From: Isoetes taiwanensis
Lineage: Eukaryota > Streptophyta > Lycopodiopsida > Isoetales > Isoetaceae
Assembly: GCA_021234155.1 (NCBI GenBank)
Contig: JAJEKV010000289.1
Coordinates: forward strand, 184,001 to 248,000
DNA: 64,000 nt
Reading direction: 5' to 3'
Positions 1 to 9,428 of this stretch are shown one piece after another. Position 1 is the stretch's first letter. Each line of letters opens with the position of its first letter. The position numbers and the translations under genes are program-made. The notes beneath the pieces are model-generated. The model did not search any database. It saw only the letters and a program-made list of their open reading frames with translations, and had not been told where the DNA came from.

Positions 1-478
1 GCTCAGTCTGTCGTCTTCCGAAGACATGCAGGGTTACATCCAGGCCAGAATGAAAGCAAAAATTGTAAGTATTGTCTATGCGCGCATAGCTTAAGAAACT
101 TGAATTTTCTTTTTGCGCTAATGGAATGTTTCTTTGCAGGATCTTGTCACCATTTTGAAGGACCTGCTTTTGTGCAAAGATCCTATTTTAACTTCTAGTG
201 CCTATGTTCCTAAATTATTGAAAGATGCAATGCCCTCTGCACCAAAACTTACCCTTTCCAAAGTCACGGGGAGTGTTAATTTGCAAGTGGTGGAAGATGA
301 GGAAGAGGAGGAAGAAGTAGAGGAAATTGAAGAGGAAGATGTAGAGGAGGAAGAGGAGGAGCCACCCAAAAAAAAGGGTAAAAAAAATTACTACAAGGCT
401 GGAACCATCATTCATTTAAATTGGATTTATGTCTGTTCCAAAAGCACGCCACTTTTGCATACCCTTTTCTCAATATAG
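1..478 (+). CDS. 3' end of an unrecognised gene (two exons visible), acidic C-terminus
   Basis: Two exons are seen: 2-64 and 140-478, joined in phase across a 75 bp intron (GTAAGT...TTTGCAG). The first ends ...ARMKAKI and the second begins DLVTILKDLL. The encoded tail has a long Glu-rich run (about residues 75-95 of the visible part) followed by PPKKKGKK, an NLS-like basic patch, so a nuclear protein is plausible. The stop at 476-478 is the first in frame; a further splice before it is possible. The intron contains the perfect palindrome CTATGCGCGCATAG (76-89), the same signature found in introns of the methyltransferase gene at 12.2-14.8 kb. The gene may therefore belong to the same family, but no catalytic domain is visible here. 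The 5' part lies outside the window. Confidence 0.5.
76..89. repeat. Intronic 14-bp palindrome CTATGCGCGCATAG (copy 1)
   Basis: Perfect self-complementary 14-mer just inside an intron (donor at 65). Identical 14-mers occur at 13607-13620 and 14901-14914. Confidence 0.85.
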
Positions 479-660
479 TATTTTGTTGTGTGACATGTTG
501 TTTTGCATTGTTGCAAATTTTTGCATTGTAGTAGTGGGTGGTTTAACATTTTCTTGTTTTAGTGAGAAGAATGTGGTGTTTCAATAGCATTTGTAGATAA
601 CAACACATCAATATACACACAACACTTTTTACATTGTATTCACTTGATATGAAGATTACA

Positions 661-1350
661 TCATGGAGGGACTAGTCCTTTCTTTGTCAAATAACTCTCC
701 AGATAGGGATCCATCTCCTTAGTCCGATCTAGTTCTGGATGCGTTTTGAAAACATCTGATACTGTTTTACCAGAAGCCAAGCCACTCATGATGGACATGA
801 ATAGTACTAGAAACTCATCTGTTGAGTAATCTTGTGGAGTATAAGTTGGTGGATTTAGAGCCTGACCTTGATTATAAAAGCACTTAAGAGCATCATCATC
901 TACTATTATGATGTCCTCTTTCGTTTGAATGCCAAGCTGATCCATAATAGTACCAAGATGTTTCACGAAGACCGGTTTGCCATCCGGATCTCTTGGATGT
1001 GGAAACTTTATACACTTACTTTGTTGGTCCCAAATCGATACAAAGTCTCGATTCATGCCTGGTAACACCCTAAGTACTTCATCAACATTTCTGCGTTCCA
1101 TTGAGGACCAGATGGCAACTCGAAACAATCTGAACGCCTCATTCATCATATCTTCTAAGTGTGGACGAGGATAGATCCACTTAGTATTCGATTCTAGAGG
1201 GACTTGCTCGAAGTCAACCCTGTTAATAAGCTTCTTAGGAAACGTTTTACACAGGACACCATTCAGATCGAAGACAATGATTTTGTCACAAGCAGGTGGA
1301 GGCCTAAACCATGGAAAACAAAGAGTTAGCCATGCAAAAGTGTTCTGCAA
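661..1350 (-). CDS. NIF/FCP1-type (HAD superfamily) phosphatase domain
   Basis: An open frame of 229 codons ends at the TGA at 661. From 1303 downward it encodes a NLI-interacting-factor/FCP1-like HAD domain. Motif I reads VFDLNGVL, with Asn in place of the second Asp of DxDx(T/V). This change is common in plant NIF-like proteins and should weaken or alter phosphatase activity. Motif II reads IWSSME, and the late acidic motif is VDDDALKC. The acceptor at 1304 (GGTTTAG) is in phase with an upstream donor at 1412 (AAAG|GTAATT), so the domain is probably the C-terminus of the upstream methyltransferase-like gene across a 109 bp intron. A stand-alone start at Met 1350 is the alternative. The reading frame upstream of the donor ends at TGA 1476, so the fusion needs one frameshift. 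Confidence 0.7.
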   Translation of the reverse strand: MQNTFAWLTLCFPWFRPPPACDKIIVFDLNGVLCKTFPKKLINRVDFEQVPLESNTKWIYPRPHLEDMMNEAFRLFRVAIWSSMERRNVDEVLRVLPGMNRDFVSIWDQQSKCIKFPHPRDPDGKPVFVKHLGTIMDQLGIQTKEDIIIVDDDALKCFYNQGQALNPPTYTPQDYSTDEFLVLFMSIMSGLASGKTVSDVFKTHPELDRTKEMDPYLESYLTKKGLVPP

Positions 1351-1412
1351 TACACGCCAAGCGCGTTTTATCCTTCATAAATAAGCTACATATCGCACCT
1401 GGCGTGAATTAC

Positions 1413-3473
1413 CTTTCATCGTCGCCGTCATCCGCAGCAGTCGTAGCGTCTACTTCACTCCCCGGATGCTTACTGTCAAGCATGAACGCCACCGTTAAGT
1501 TCGGACACGTTCTCTTCTATGAAAGCTACCACATGGGTTTGATTCCTAACCTCAGTGGTTGCATCTGAGCTTGCATGATCATCCTGGCTGCTATCAGCAA
1601 CTGCCGCAGTCGTACCCCCAAGCTGGACATCACCAGTTGGAATGTTATCAAGCATGGACGCCAAATTTTTCTCCATGGTCTCACGTTCCCGCTCTAGCAT
1701 TTCGACCTTCTCCTCGGGGGTTGCATTGCTTTTTGAACATTCTGGAGTTGCACTCGGAGGCTTTTCTGAACTAGTATTCTGCTTCTGCCCTTTGTAAGGT
1801 ACCAAAGCCAACGGGTTTTTATCTTTGACAGGACCCCAATCAGCCGTGGCTAGTACCTTTTCGAAAAACACTTCAAGGAAATCCCTGGACTGGTCATCGT
1901 TGACGAAACTTAAACATCTTCTTGATGTCTTCAGGGCCTCTCTACCAATATACCCTCCAACATGCAATTCACAACAAGTGGTATCAAGTGGGGCAAATGC
2001 CTCAACAAGATAGCTTGCCAGATTCATTGCAAACCTATGTTTATTCAAGAGCCCCTTTTCTTTTGTCAGCAATTCCAGAGTGATGTCTTTCCGGTAGAGG
2101 TTAGGAACATCAAATTCCTCGCATTCATTTGCTTCATCCTCATCATCCACTTTGTAGAAGACATTTTTCAAGTTGGGTTCATCCAAAAGAAAACACTGCC
2201 ATGCACCTTTATCCGATGCCCCTTTGCTCTTAGCTACCTCATAGTCGTCATCTGGCACAAGGGATATCATTATGAAGATTATACAAGCGCTTTTATACTG
2301 CATCCTCAAATCAGTATCGTTTGTCTCAAAGAATAGAATAGAATAGAATATGATTTTATCGTCCACGGAGACCAACTGGCCTATGGGACCCAAGTACAAA
2401 GAGAGAGCAGCAGGCGTATTAGAGAAGAGAGCCTTCCCTAACGACCTTTAGGCATTCCAAGTCGTATGAAGCCACCAAAGCATGCATATGAGGCTCTCCT
2501 GGGGGGCATATGATGACAATAGTAAAGAGCTTCTGAGTTGTTAAGCCTATGCAGCTACTAAAAAAACTGTTGTACTCCTGTTGAGTCATCCCCTTTTCTC
2601 CTTTTGCAGTCCTACTATCCAATACAAACAGAGAAATATTACGAGGGCCTATTGTTGTATCGGGTAGGAGACTTTTATAGCCAGTAGAGACCAGGTATTG
2701 GAGTGCAGGTAAGTCACCACCAACATCTTTCAGGACGGCAACCTTTCTTCTCAGCTCAGCCATCACCTTATCGATAGCTTTGAGGTGTCTTTGTTGGTTC
2801 TTTGATTTCTGTTTTGCGTAAATTCCTTCGACCAAAAGACGTATTTCTTGATGTCATCAGCAGACACGCCATACTTGTCTAGCAGGCCGACTTCAGATAA
2901 TGTTACATCACCAGATAGCTTCTGAAGTTCTTCACCAACTGCTACCTTCATAACTCGCATGTTCTTTATATGAGTGCAACAATCAATGAAGGACATTTTG
3001 TCCTTAACCGAAGAAGCCTTCTTGTACAGAACTTCTTTGTTTATGAATTGATTTAACAACCAAATGATCTCATCATCTTGAAGGCCCTGTACTTTCCTCA
3101 TCTCGGTAGCCTTGAGATCAAATATTGAAGTATCTTGAGGAGGCACTTTCGTCCCATTGGGTCCGTAGGCTGTTTCGAGCATAAGCATCCCGAACTTCGT
3201 TCCACTTCGCCCGGACTTCGCCCTTAGCGAAGACGATCTTATAGGCATCTGTAGGACCTCTGGAAGCTGCTTCAAACGTCTCGCCTGCTTCCTCCCCAGT
3301 TTTTTTTTCCTGTTTTTTTGGCTCTTGGTTTCCTATCTTGGATGATAGTCTGAGCCAAGGTCTTTTCCAATGTCTTAAACTCCTCAGACTTCGTTCCTCC
3401 CTGTTTTGTTTGCAGGGGTCTTCCATATTCTATCCATTGCTGGCGGGCATGACGGAGTTGTTCCACGTAAGGG
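1413..3473 (-). pseudogene. Methyltransferase-like region without catalytic motifs
   Basis: This is the central part of the minus-strand gene. It aligns by eye with the 12-15 kb methyltransferase. SLFVLDSRTAKG (about 2640-2600) occupies the place of SLCIADIPYGF, and TQQEYNSFF matches TYAEFDSFL. The segment NKHRFAMNLASYLVEAF...HVGGYIGREAL (about 2050-1930) takes the place of the segment ending DAFSGSGTT. Both the DPPY-type and FxGxG-type residues are missing, so no methyl transfer is expected. The reading frame changes near 3150 and again near 2830. If the LINE fragment at about 2332-2428 is removed, the two flanking frames rejoin perfectly (...REGSLL|FETNDTD...). The C-terminal linker is acidic and Ser/Thr-rich. 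The resemblance is mine by eye; a profile search would settle it. Confidence 0.5.
2332..2428 (-). mobile_element. 5'-truncated LINE 3' end with (TATTC)n tail
   Basis: On the minus strand it reads AATACGCCTGCTGC... then GTCCCATAGGCCAGTTGGTC, then a GTGGACGATAAAA-type end and four TATTC units. The same end closes the LINE at 26.8-28.2 kb and recurs at about 41.3 and 57.1 kb. It sits inside the coding exon of the methyltransferase-like gene and brings in a TAA stop. The target duplication is too short to define. Confidence 0.8.
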
Positions 3474-3539
3474 CTGCACGTGTAAGGAAAACATGTCACC
3501 AATATGAGGCGGGGCATACAAAAATTAACCGCTTTTTTA

Positions 3540-4080
3540 GATCAAGCAAAAGGATAATCGAGGAACGTCAAAGGCGGCCCGTGCCAATTCGCACTGGTTG
3601 GAATTCATCATGCCGCCAATTCGGCGTGGCGTGAATTCATGCCGCCAATTATACCGGGGCGGTATTCGTCCATAATTGTCGCGATGAATACACGCCACGC
3701 CGCCAATTGCCAATGTACCGCATTTTGATCGCGATACGCTGGTAATTCGCTGGTATGTATTCATGCCGACACCGCTGGATGAATACACGCCAGCGCTGAA
3801 TTGGCAAAGATGAATTACGCCGCCAGTATGCCGACAATTCACGGCGTGTATTCGCCCCATGAATTGGCAAAGCATGAATACATGCCAGCGCCAATTAGCA
3901 ACGCGACCGCATTCGCTACCGGGCGCGTGTATTTGTTCACCGATGAAAATGCAAGACATTAGCAATTCGCCAAGTGGCGTGAATTCACGCCGACAACACC
4001 GGGACGTAATACACGCCAGCGCTAATTGGCAAAGATGAATTCACGCCACGCCTGAATTGGCACGCCTTTGACACACCGGA
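3540..4080. repeat. Array of degenerate (A)ATTCACGCC / GGCGTGTATT motifs
   Basis: About 540 bp crowded with short direct and inverted copies of a motif such as GAATACACGCCAGCG and its complement. Examples lie near 3628, 3690, 3785, 3845, 3869, 3977, 4009 and 4034. GC content is higher than in the flanks. It lies between coding segments of the minus-strand gene, upstream of the acceptor at 3474, so it is most likely intronic. The motif also occurs in the same gene's introns at 1304-1412 and 5328-5769, and near 7200-7610. Subterminal repeats of a CACTA-type transposon are an alternative reading. Confidence 0.7.
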
Positions 4081-5942
4081 CTTAGTCTATCAGCTGTTAT
4101 TGCTACTTGATATATCCGATTTCTATTCCACCAAATATACTAACCTTTTTATAAAGAAAGACTTAGCCCATTTCGTTCAATGTTGCACTAATCTCTGCGC
4201 CAGTCCTCTCTGGGGGTATGGGGGCTTAGAAACCCACACCTCCCCGTGGTTGTAATGTAGCAGATACATTGTTTGTCCGGTTTGCTTAGCTTTGGTTGGA
4301 TGGGGATCGTTGTGCCTCAATAGAATGTTGTCCGTCAATAATAAGGAAGCATACATTAGGGTTCTCCTTTGTTAGCTCTTCTAGTGTTGTCCACCGGAGT
4401 GGAGCATCCTTTTTCTTATCCCAAGGAAGGCGTCGGTGGCATAGGAACTTGGCTGGATTCCTCACCATCGCCCTCAATATTTCTCTTGCATGCTCGGGGT
4501 CATACCTCCCCGCTAACAAGACTTGACTTATGTGATCTCACCGGGACGATCAACATGGATGGGATGTGTAAAAGATTAGCCAAGTGGGTAGTTATGCGCA
4601 TACTTGACTAGCCTACTCATTGCCTCCAGCTGCAATTTCTTTTCGGAGTCATTTTCTACCAAAATGCCATCAATCGCTGTGGGGATGTCCTTTCCTAAGT
4701 TCAGCAATCTTCGTACATCCACGATATCATTTTGATGCTTCATCTCCTCCGGGTAGTAACTTGGAGAAGGTCCCGCATAAAGCTCTCCTCACCGCAGACA
4801 CCCCTTCACTAATAGAAACCGGAGTGAGGGGCGATTTTGAGGCCATCCGTACTTGAAACATGACTCGGCACTCACGTCTTTCTTCATCGGACCATCTTTG
4901 AAAGCAGTTTGCGGCATGTGTAAATCGACGAGATCTTTCTTGTGGTTCTTCACAACCTCCACGGGAGTTGACAACATATGTCATCCTCGCTCCTCACAAG
5001 TGATAAGAATACCTTGTTTCTTCATAAGATCGGTCTCTTTCTTTTCTCGGAGAGTGACACAAGATCCACCTTACCATTTGTTTTGCCTACATCAACATAC
5101 CACTCCGACCTTTGTCATCCATCTTCTCCTCGGGGCATGGAGGATCTCAGGTTCCGCTCCCGATAATGGATCCGCTTATCATCCATCGACAATGCATAGG
5201 ATCTTTGCGTCCTCATTGGGCTTTCCCTTCTTACGTGGAGCTCGGAGCTCATTTGGAGTATCTTCCGAGCCTCTTGCTTTCTTAGGAGGAGGTGTAGGAG
5301 CTACCATTCGGTTTTGTCTCTTCTTCCCTGCAAACGAGGGTGCAATACACGCTTAGCGCGATTTCGGGTGGTCATCAATTCCGGCCAGGCTAAAGTACAG
5401 AATGGCATACAGTCCCCAATTACAGACATGCACTCATAAGGCGTGCCAATTACAGCATGCCGAACAGACACTCGAAGGCAGGCCAACTAAACACGGTCAT
5501 ACTACTTTACAAATTATAGACAGAACAGTTAATCACGAGCAGGACAATTTAACACAGGAAGGACATTTATTATGCAGATGCAAATACAAGTCACTGCAGA
5601 AATGAGCAGCTAAAGAAATGATAGACAGGAGTGTGAGCAGCTATAGAAATTTAAGTCACTGCTACAGAAATAATAGACAGGAGTATAGGCAGAAGATACA
5701 GAGCAAATACAGTAAATACAGAGCAATGAACAATGAATGAATAACACACAGAATGATGACAATACTGACCTTGAGCATCTTCTCTCGCGGCCCGGCCTGA
5801 GTTTGGAGCAGCACGACCTTTGGGCGGCATCTTCGCGATGATCTTGAGCGCCTCGGAGTTCTTGAGTTCCTGAGCGCCTCGGAGTTCTTGAGCGTCTCGG
5901 AGCAAGTCGACAATCAAAAAACAAGAAATGGAATTCAAAAAC

Positions 5943-6126
5943 TTATATAGATTTCCATAAAGCGATTAGGTCGGCTTTCAATCGACGGGTTTCATTCGGA
6001 TCGACTTTTGATCGACGGTCCGATAGAAGCGAGCGGTTATTAAAATTTCGCGGATCGACTTTTAATCGACGGTCCGATAGAAGGGAGCGGATATTTAAAT
6101 TTTGCGGATCGACTTTTAATCGATGG
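5943..6126. repeat. 54-bp tandem repeats upstream of the minus-strand gene
   Basis: Three copies with 54 bp spacing (starting about 5997, 6051 and 6105), plus a partial copy before them. Each contains CGGATCGACTTTTAATCGAC followed by GGTCCGATAGAA. The core TCGACTTTTAATCGA is nearly palindromic. The block lies 110-300 bp upstream of the ATG at 5830 and between divergently oriented coding segments, so a promoter or enhancer role is possible. It stays open in one minus frame with an 18-residue period, so it could also be coding. Confidence 0.7.
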
Positions 6127-6141
6127 TTAGCAATCTTACGA

Positions 6142-6731
6142 TTGGGCCTAATGGACGGGACGCGAGCGTACGAACAGTTATTGTCAAATCCCATAATTAG
6201 ATTTCACTCAGCGACTAGAAAAGCAGTACAATTAATGGATAATTTGAAACTACCACCTAATCTTGCCGCCAGCCTTTCTTGTCATTCGAACTCGAAAGAA
6301 CTTGGAAGAACAGGAAGAACTCGAAAGAAATCGGAAGAACTGGGAAGAAGCCGGCGCCTGAGCGATGTCGAACGCCTTCATGTAAGTTCATCTACTCTTC
6401 TAGAACCCAAGCTCCAAATTAATCCCATGATCTTGCGACATTGAACAGCGTTGGAGAAGAATGCTACATGCTGACGATGAATTTGAAGAGGAGGGTGGGA
6501 AATTGCAAGATAGAATCAGTCGATCCGGAAGCAATCTGCCATGGAGTTCCTCTTGAAAATGATCATGTGAAGATTCTAGTAACCAGTTGCCATTTCAACG
6601 ACGAAGCATTACCCAAAAGGCATCCTGATGGAGACACAGTGGGGGAAAGCATCGGAACCTTTGTTGCATGGCCAGTAATTCGCTTAAAGAAGGTGAGTTT
6701 CATTTTCTTGGAAGACATAGAGGAAGATTGA
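6142..6731 (+). CDS. DUF8039-type domain fragment of a CACTA (En/Spm)-associated protein
   Basis: The frame from 6441 holds a segment VGNCKIESVDPEAICHGVPL, then DHVKILVTSC, DTVGESIGTFVAWP and a donor AAG|GTGAGT at about 6691. This matches the plant domain that typically ends in VG(S/T)FVQWP and accompanies CACTA transposon proteins and captured host genes. An upstream exon rich in Arg/Glu/Ser (about 6230-6380, ...LSDVERLH|GTAAGT) may belong to it. No downstream exon or transposase domain was found, so the gene looks truncated. The start is uncertain. Confidence 0.55.
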
Positions 6732-7194
6732 GTGCTCATACTAAAATGCACAAGCTGATTCTGTCATATGTATGAAATTAAAATGCTTGCATGCCAGACC
6801 ATTCATTCAATATTGCAAAACTATAAGGCCTGCAGACCAGAGCATTCAGGAATTTAAAAAAAGCGTATTCTTTACATGGATGGGATATTCTTTTAAAAAA
6901 ACGCATTCTTTGCATTGTTTTAATTACATCCGTGTGTTATTCATCTATGTGTTATTCATCGTGTGTTGTTCCTCAAGTAGTCTCAAATTTGGCACAATAG
7001 TCTCAAATCTTTGTTGAAAAAGATAAACGGCATACAAGATTCTGGCAAATAAGATGGTGCAGCTATTGGGATATTACCCAAAATGGCTTCGAGGTCTGCA
7101 ACTCTAATTATCAGCTTAGCATTCTCCATTTCAAGCCCCTCCAGAGCACGACACTACTCATTGAATAAGCTTATGCTTGTAGCCTATGCTGGCA

Positions 7195-7262
7195 CAGGAG
7201 GAACTTCAGTTGAATACGCGCCAGGCGTATGTTCAGTTGAATACGCGCCAGGCGCGAATTCA
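7195..7262. repeat. Direct repeat of GTTGAATACGCGCCAGGCG
   Basis: Two nearly adjacent copies of GTTGAATACGCGCCAGGCG. The second runs into GCGAATTCAT. It is the same motif family as the array at 3.5-4.1 kb and the hairpin at 7.4-7.6 kb. Confidence 0.7.
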
Positions 7263-7421
7263 TAAATCTGTAAGTTAGAGAGAAAAAACAAAGTAGTGAT
7301 TTCGCGCCATGAGCTAATACCAATCACTTGTAATTTAAATGCCATGCGTGTATCCTGTATTGTACTTTAAAGCAGTACTGTAATTTCTTCAGAAGTTGTA
7401 CTGTAATTTTTAAATTTGAGA

Positions 7422-7632
7422 GAGCTGAAGTGAAATCACGCCAGGCGCGAAATATGTTTGTGTGCAAAATGTTTACATTGTACAGGTCCAATACACGCCT
7501 GGCATGAACTGCATAAAGCTAATTACTGTATGCAATTCACGCCAGGCGTGTATTGGACTGCTTGACAATTTAAACATTTTGCACACAAACATATTTCGCG
7601 TCTGACGTGATCTCACTTCAGCTCTCTCAAAA
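7422..7632. repeat. Long imperfect hairpin (about 100 bp arms)
   Basis: The left arm begins GAGAGAGCTGAAGTGAAATC and is mirrored by the right arm ending CACTTCAGCTCTCTC. Both arms carry ATATGTTTGTGTGCAAAATG or its complement, and CAATACACGCC or its complement. The loop is near 7520-7530. RNA from it would fold into a long stem with few mismatches. It is a foldback/MITE-like element or a small-RNA precursor candidate. Confidence 0.75.
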
Positions 7633-8074
7633 TTAAGAATGAAAGAGCCAGAATTCAAAACAGCTTCTGAAGAAATTACAGTTATGCTTTCAAGTTAGAG
7701 TTGACACTAAAGAAACATATTGCAGTCATTAAATCCTTGTATTGCCATTGAAAATTTTTACATAGGGCCTTTTATTAGAGTTGCCAGAATTCAAAAGCGA
7801 CCTGCGCGAGAAATTACGATTCGCTTTCAAGTTAGAATAGAAACTAAAGAAACATATTACAGTCAGTAAATCCTTGTATTGCCATTGAAAAATTTTACAT
7901 AAGGCCTTTTATTAGAGTTGCTTGACTACGTGTTACAAAATTACTGAAGTTCTAGGCAGTTTAAGGAGATGCCTAGCTCCATTCATAATCCTCATTTGAG
8001 GCCTTTTTTTTTTTGGAGATGCCCGGCTTCGCTCTTTGAACCAAAAAACTAAATAACAAAAATAAAAAAAAAAA

Positions 8075-8548
8075 TCAGCCCTCTACCTCCTCCTCTTCTT
8101 CCTCCTCCTCTTCTTCCTCTGAGCTTTCATCTGCCATCTTCGTCAGGATGTCTTCGGCAGCATCTTCGTCTTCGGAGGAGGAGAGGGCGTCCATAATCAG
8201 CTGCTTTTTTTCTTCTTCTAATTCTTCCCCCCATTCTTCATCTGCTTCCTCCATTTGTTCTTCTTTTTCAATCTCGTTCTCCATCTCCTCATCTGAATCA
8301 AGGGGAGTATGGGAGGACTCGTGGTCTGCTTGGTCTTTGGTGCTCAGATAATCTTTTCCCGGGCGAAGCTTGCCCTGCAGAAATAACTCCTCGCAATTAT
8401 CCGGACTGTGGTGCGGAAGGCAGCCACAGCGGCATCTGCGGGAGGGGGGAATGGATTTCTTTATCAATTTTTTTATCTGCCTCTTCGCCTCTCGGAGGCG
8501 AGTTCGGCGGGATGGAGCGGGACGAGGCGGGGCAGCATGGCTCACCAT
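8075..8548 (-). CDS. Small acidic protein of unknown function (157 aa)
   Basis: A single open frame. It has a basic N-terminus (residues 10-35: SRRTRLREAKRQIKKLIKK), a short Cys/His cluster (RRCRCGCLPHHSPDNC, about 37-52) that could bind a metal, and a long Glu/Asp-rich C-terminal half that ends in a near-uninterrupted Glu run. Codon-level bias towards GAG/GAA could reflect low complexity alone. The basic-then-acidic layout resembles chromatin or nucleolar proteins and also some retroelement Gag proteins. It sits between a hairpin and a decayed transposase-like gene, so element origin is possible. I do not recognise the family. Confidence 0.45.
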   Translation of the reverse strand: MVSHAAPPRPAPSRRTRLREAKRQIKKLIKKSIPPSRRCRCGCLPHHSPDNCEELFLQGKLRPGKDYLSTKDQADHESSHTPLDSDEEMENEIEKEEQMEEADEEWGEELEEEKKQLIMDALSSSEDEDAAEDILTKMADESSEEEEEEEEEEEVEG

Positions 8549-8739
8549 GGTAGAAGGCGCTAGAAATCAATGAAGGCACTAGAAGGAAGAAAGGATTGGC
8601 GGTTGAAAGAATGGAGGGTTTCATGCAAGATATAGAGTAGTTTCATGCAAGGTTTCTTATAGGCGCGGTTATAATTATGATTCCATCACATCATACAAGA
8701 TTTATATCATATACGAATTACCTATCATTACTTCTATTG

Positions 8740-9000
8740 AATTAATTATGCCCTAGGTTATCATTAATTCTCTATAGAATTACCCACATGTCAGCTATAC
8801 TTAAAACCTATGTTTTCATTAATTTTGTATAATTACCTAGACCCCAGCTATACTTACAACCAACTTTGGCCCATCTAGATTTACGACCTATACTTACCTC
8901 ATTAGTACTACTAGCATACACCCTATGTTACCATTAATTTTGCAATAATTACCTATACCTAAGCTATACTTACAACTTATTTTTGGCTGCACTTACAACA
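8740..9000. repeat. Degenerate tandem repeat, AT-rich
   Basis: About four diverged units containing CCTATGTTACCATTAATTTT, ATAATTACCTA and GCTATACTTACAAC. No coding signal. Confidence 0.5.
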
Positions 9001-9428
9001 TATATTTGTCCATTTAATGGTTTTTTTGGTATTTCTTAAAGTTCCCTTTAATCGGTTCTCAAAATTACTTTGTCCTTTTTTCGAACTAATATTAAGACAT
9101 TTCACTTTATATAGGTGAAGCGTGTGGATTCTAAAAAGGGTAAAAATGTAATACCTATCCCCCCAACATGTTTCAACATTGTTACCACATGTTCTTATCA
9201 CATTGTTACCCCATTGTAAACATTGTTCTTGTAGGTCAATGCTGTGGACCACCCAAAGGGTGTTGAGGCTGAGACTACTAAGCAAATTATCCTCTACAGT
9301 AGGTTGGATTGGAAGAATAAGAAGGTGAAACTGAAGCACCAATGCAATAGGAGCTAGTAGGTGAAGGAACTATCATACTAGCTGATCCTATCCAGGCTGT
9401 CAATGATGAAAGGTTAGGAGAGGATAAA

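Larger units (their letters stand above)
661..5830 (-). pseudogene. Decayed multi-domain gene: ParB-like + catalytically dead methyltransferase-like + NIF/FCP1 phosphatase domain
   Basis: Gene-level entry for a minus-strand locus. Exon 1 (5830-5770) starts MPPKGRAAPNSG and is spliced in phase to an exon starting at 5327 (GKKRQNRMVAPTPPPKK, basic and Pro-rich). The following segment (about 5180-4270) is broken by stops and frameshifts. It retains a ParB-like box IIDGQHSIEA at about 4314-4343, preceded by LAGRYDPEHAREILRAM. A repeat-filled stretch (4080-3540) follows, then an exon from 3473 (YVEQLRHARQQWIEYGRP) and a methyltransferase-like region to 1413. A final exon (1303-661) encodes a NIF phosphatase domain. 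Lesions include a one-base shift near 2830, a ~97 bp LINE 3' end at about 2332-2428, and a shift before 1476. Domain order matches the intact-looking gene at 12.2-14.8 kb, with the phosphatase added. It may instead be two genes (see the NIF entry). Confidence 0.6.

Noticed and set aside
1311-1568. Plus-strand frame beginning with a segment reminiscent of H3 (CSAIHAKRV)
   Set aside because: It is antisense to the phosphatase exon and intron; nothing else in the frame matches a histone.
3537-3965. Open frames across the repeat array
   Set aside because: Produced by the CACGCC repeats themselves; composition follows the motif, not protein constraint.
3540-4080. CRISPR-like array
   Set aside because: Repeats are degenerate, both orientations, irregularly spaced, and the host is a plant.
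7083-7265. 60-codon frame ending in two SVEYAPG repeats
   Set aside because: The repeat comes from the GAATACGCGCCAGGCG motif; no other support.
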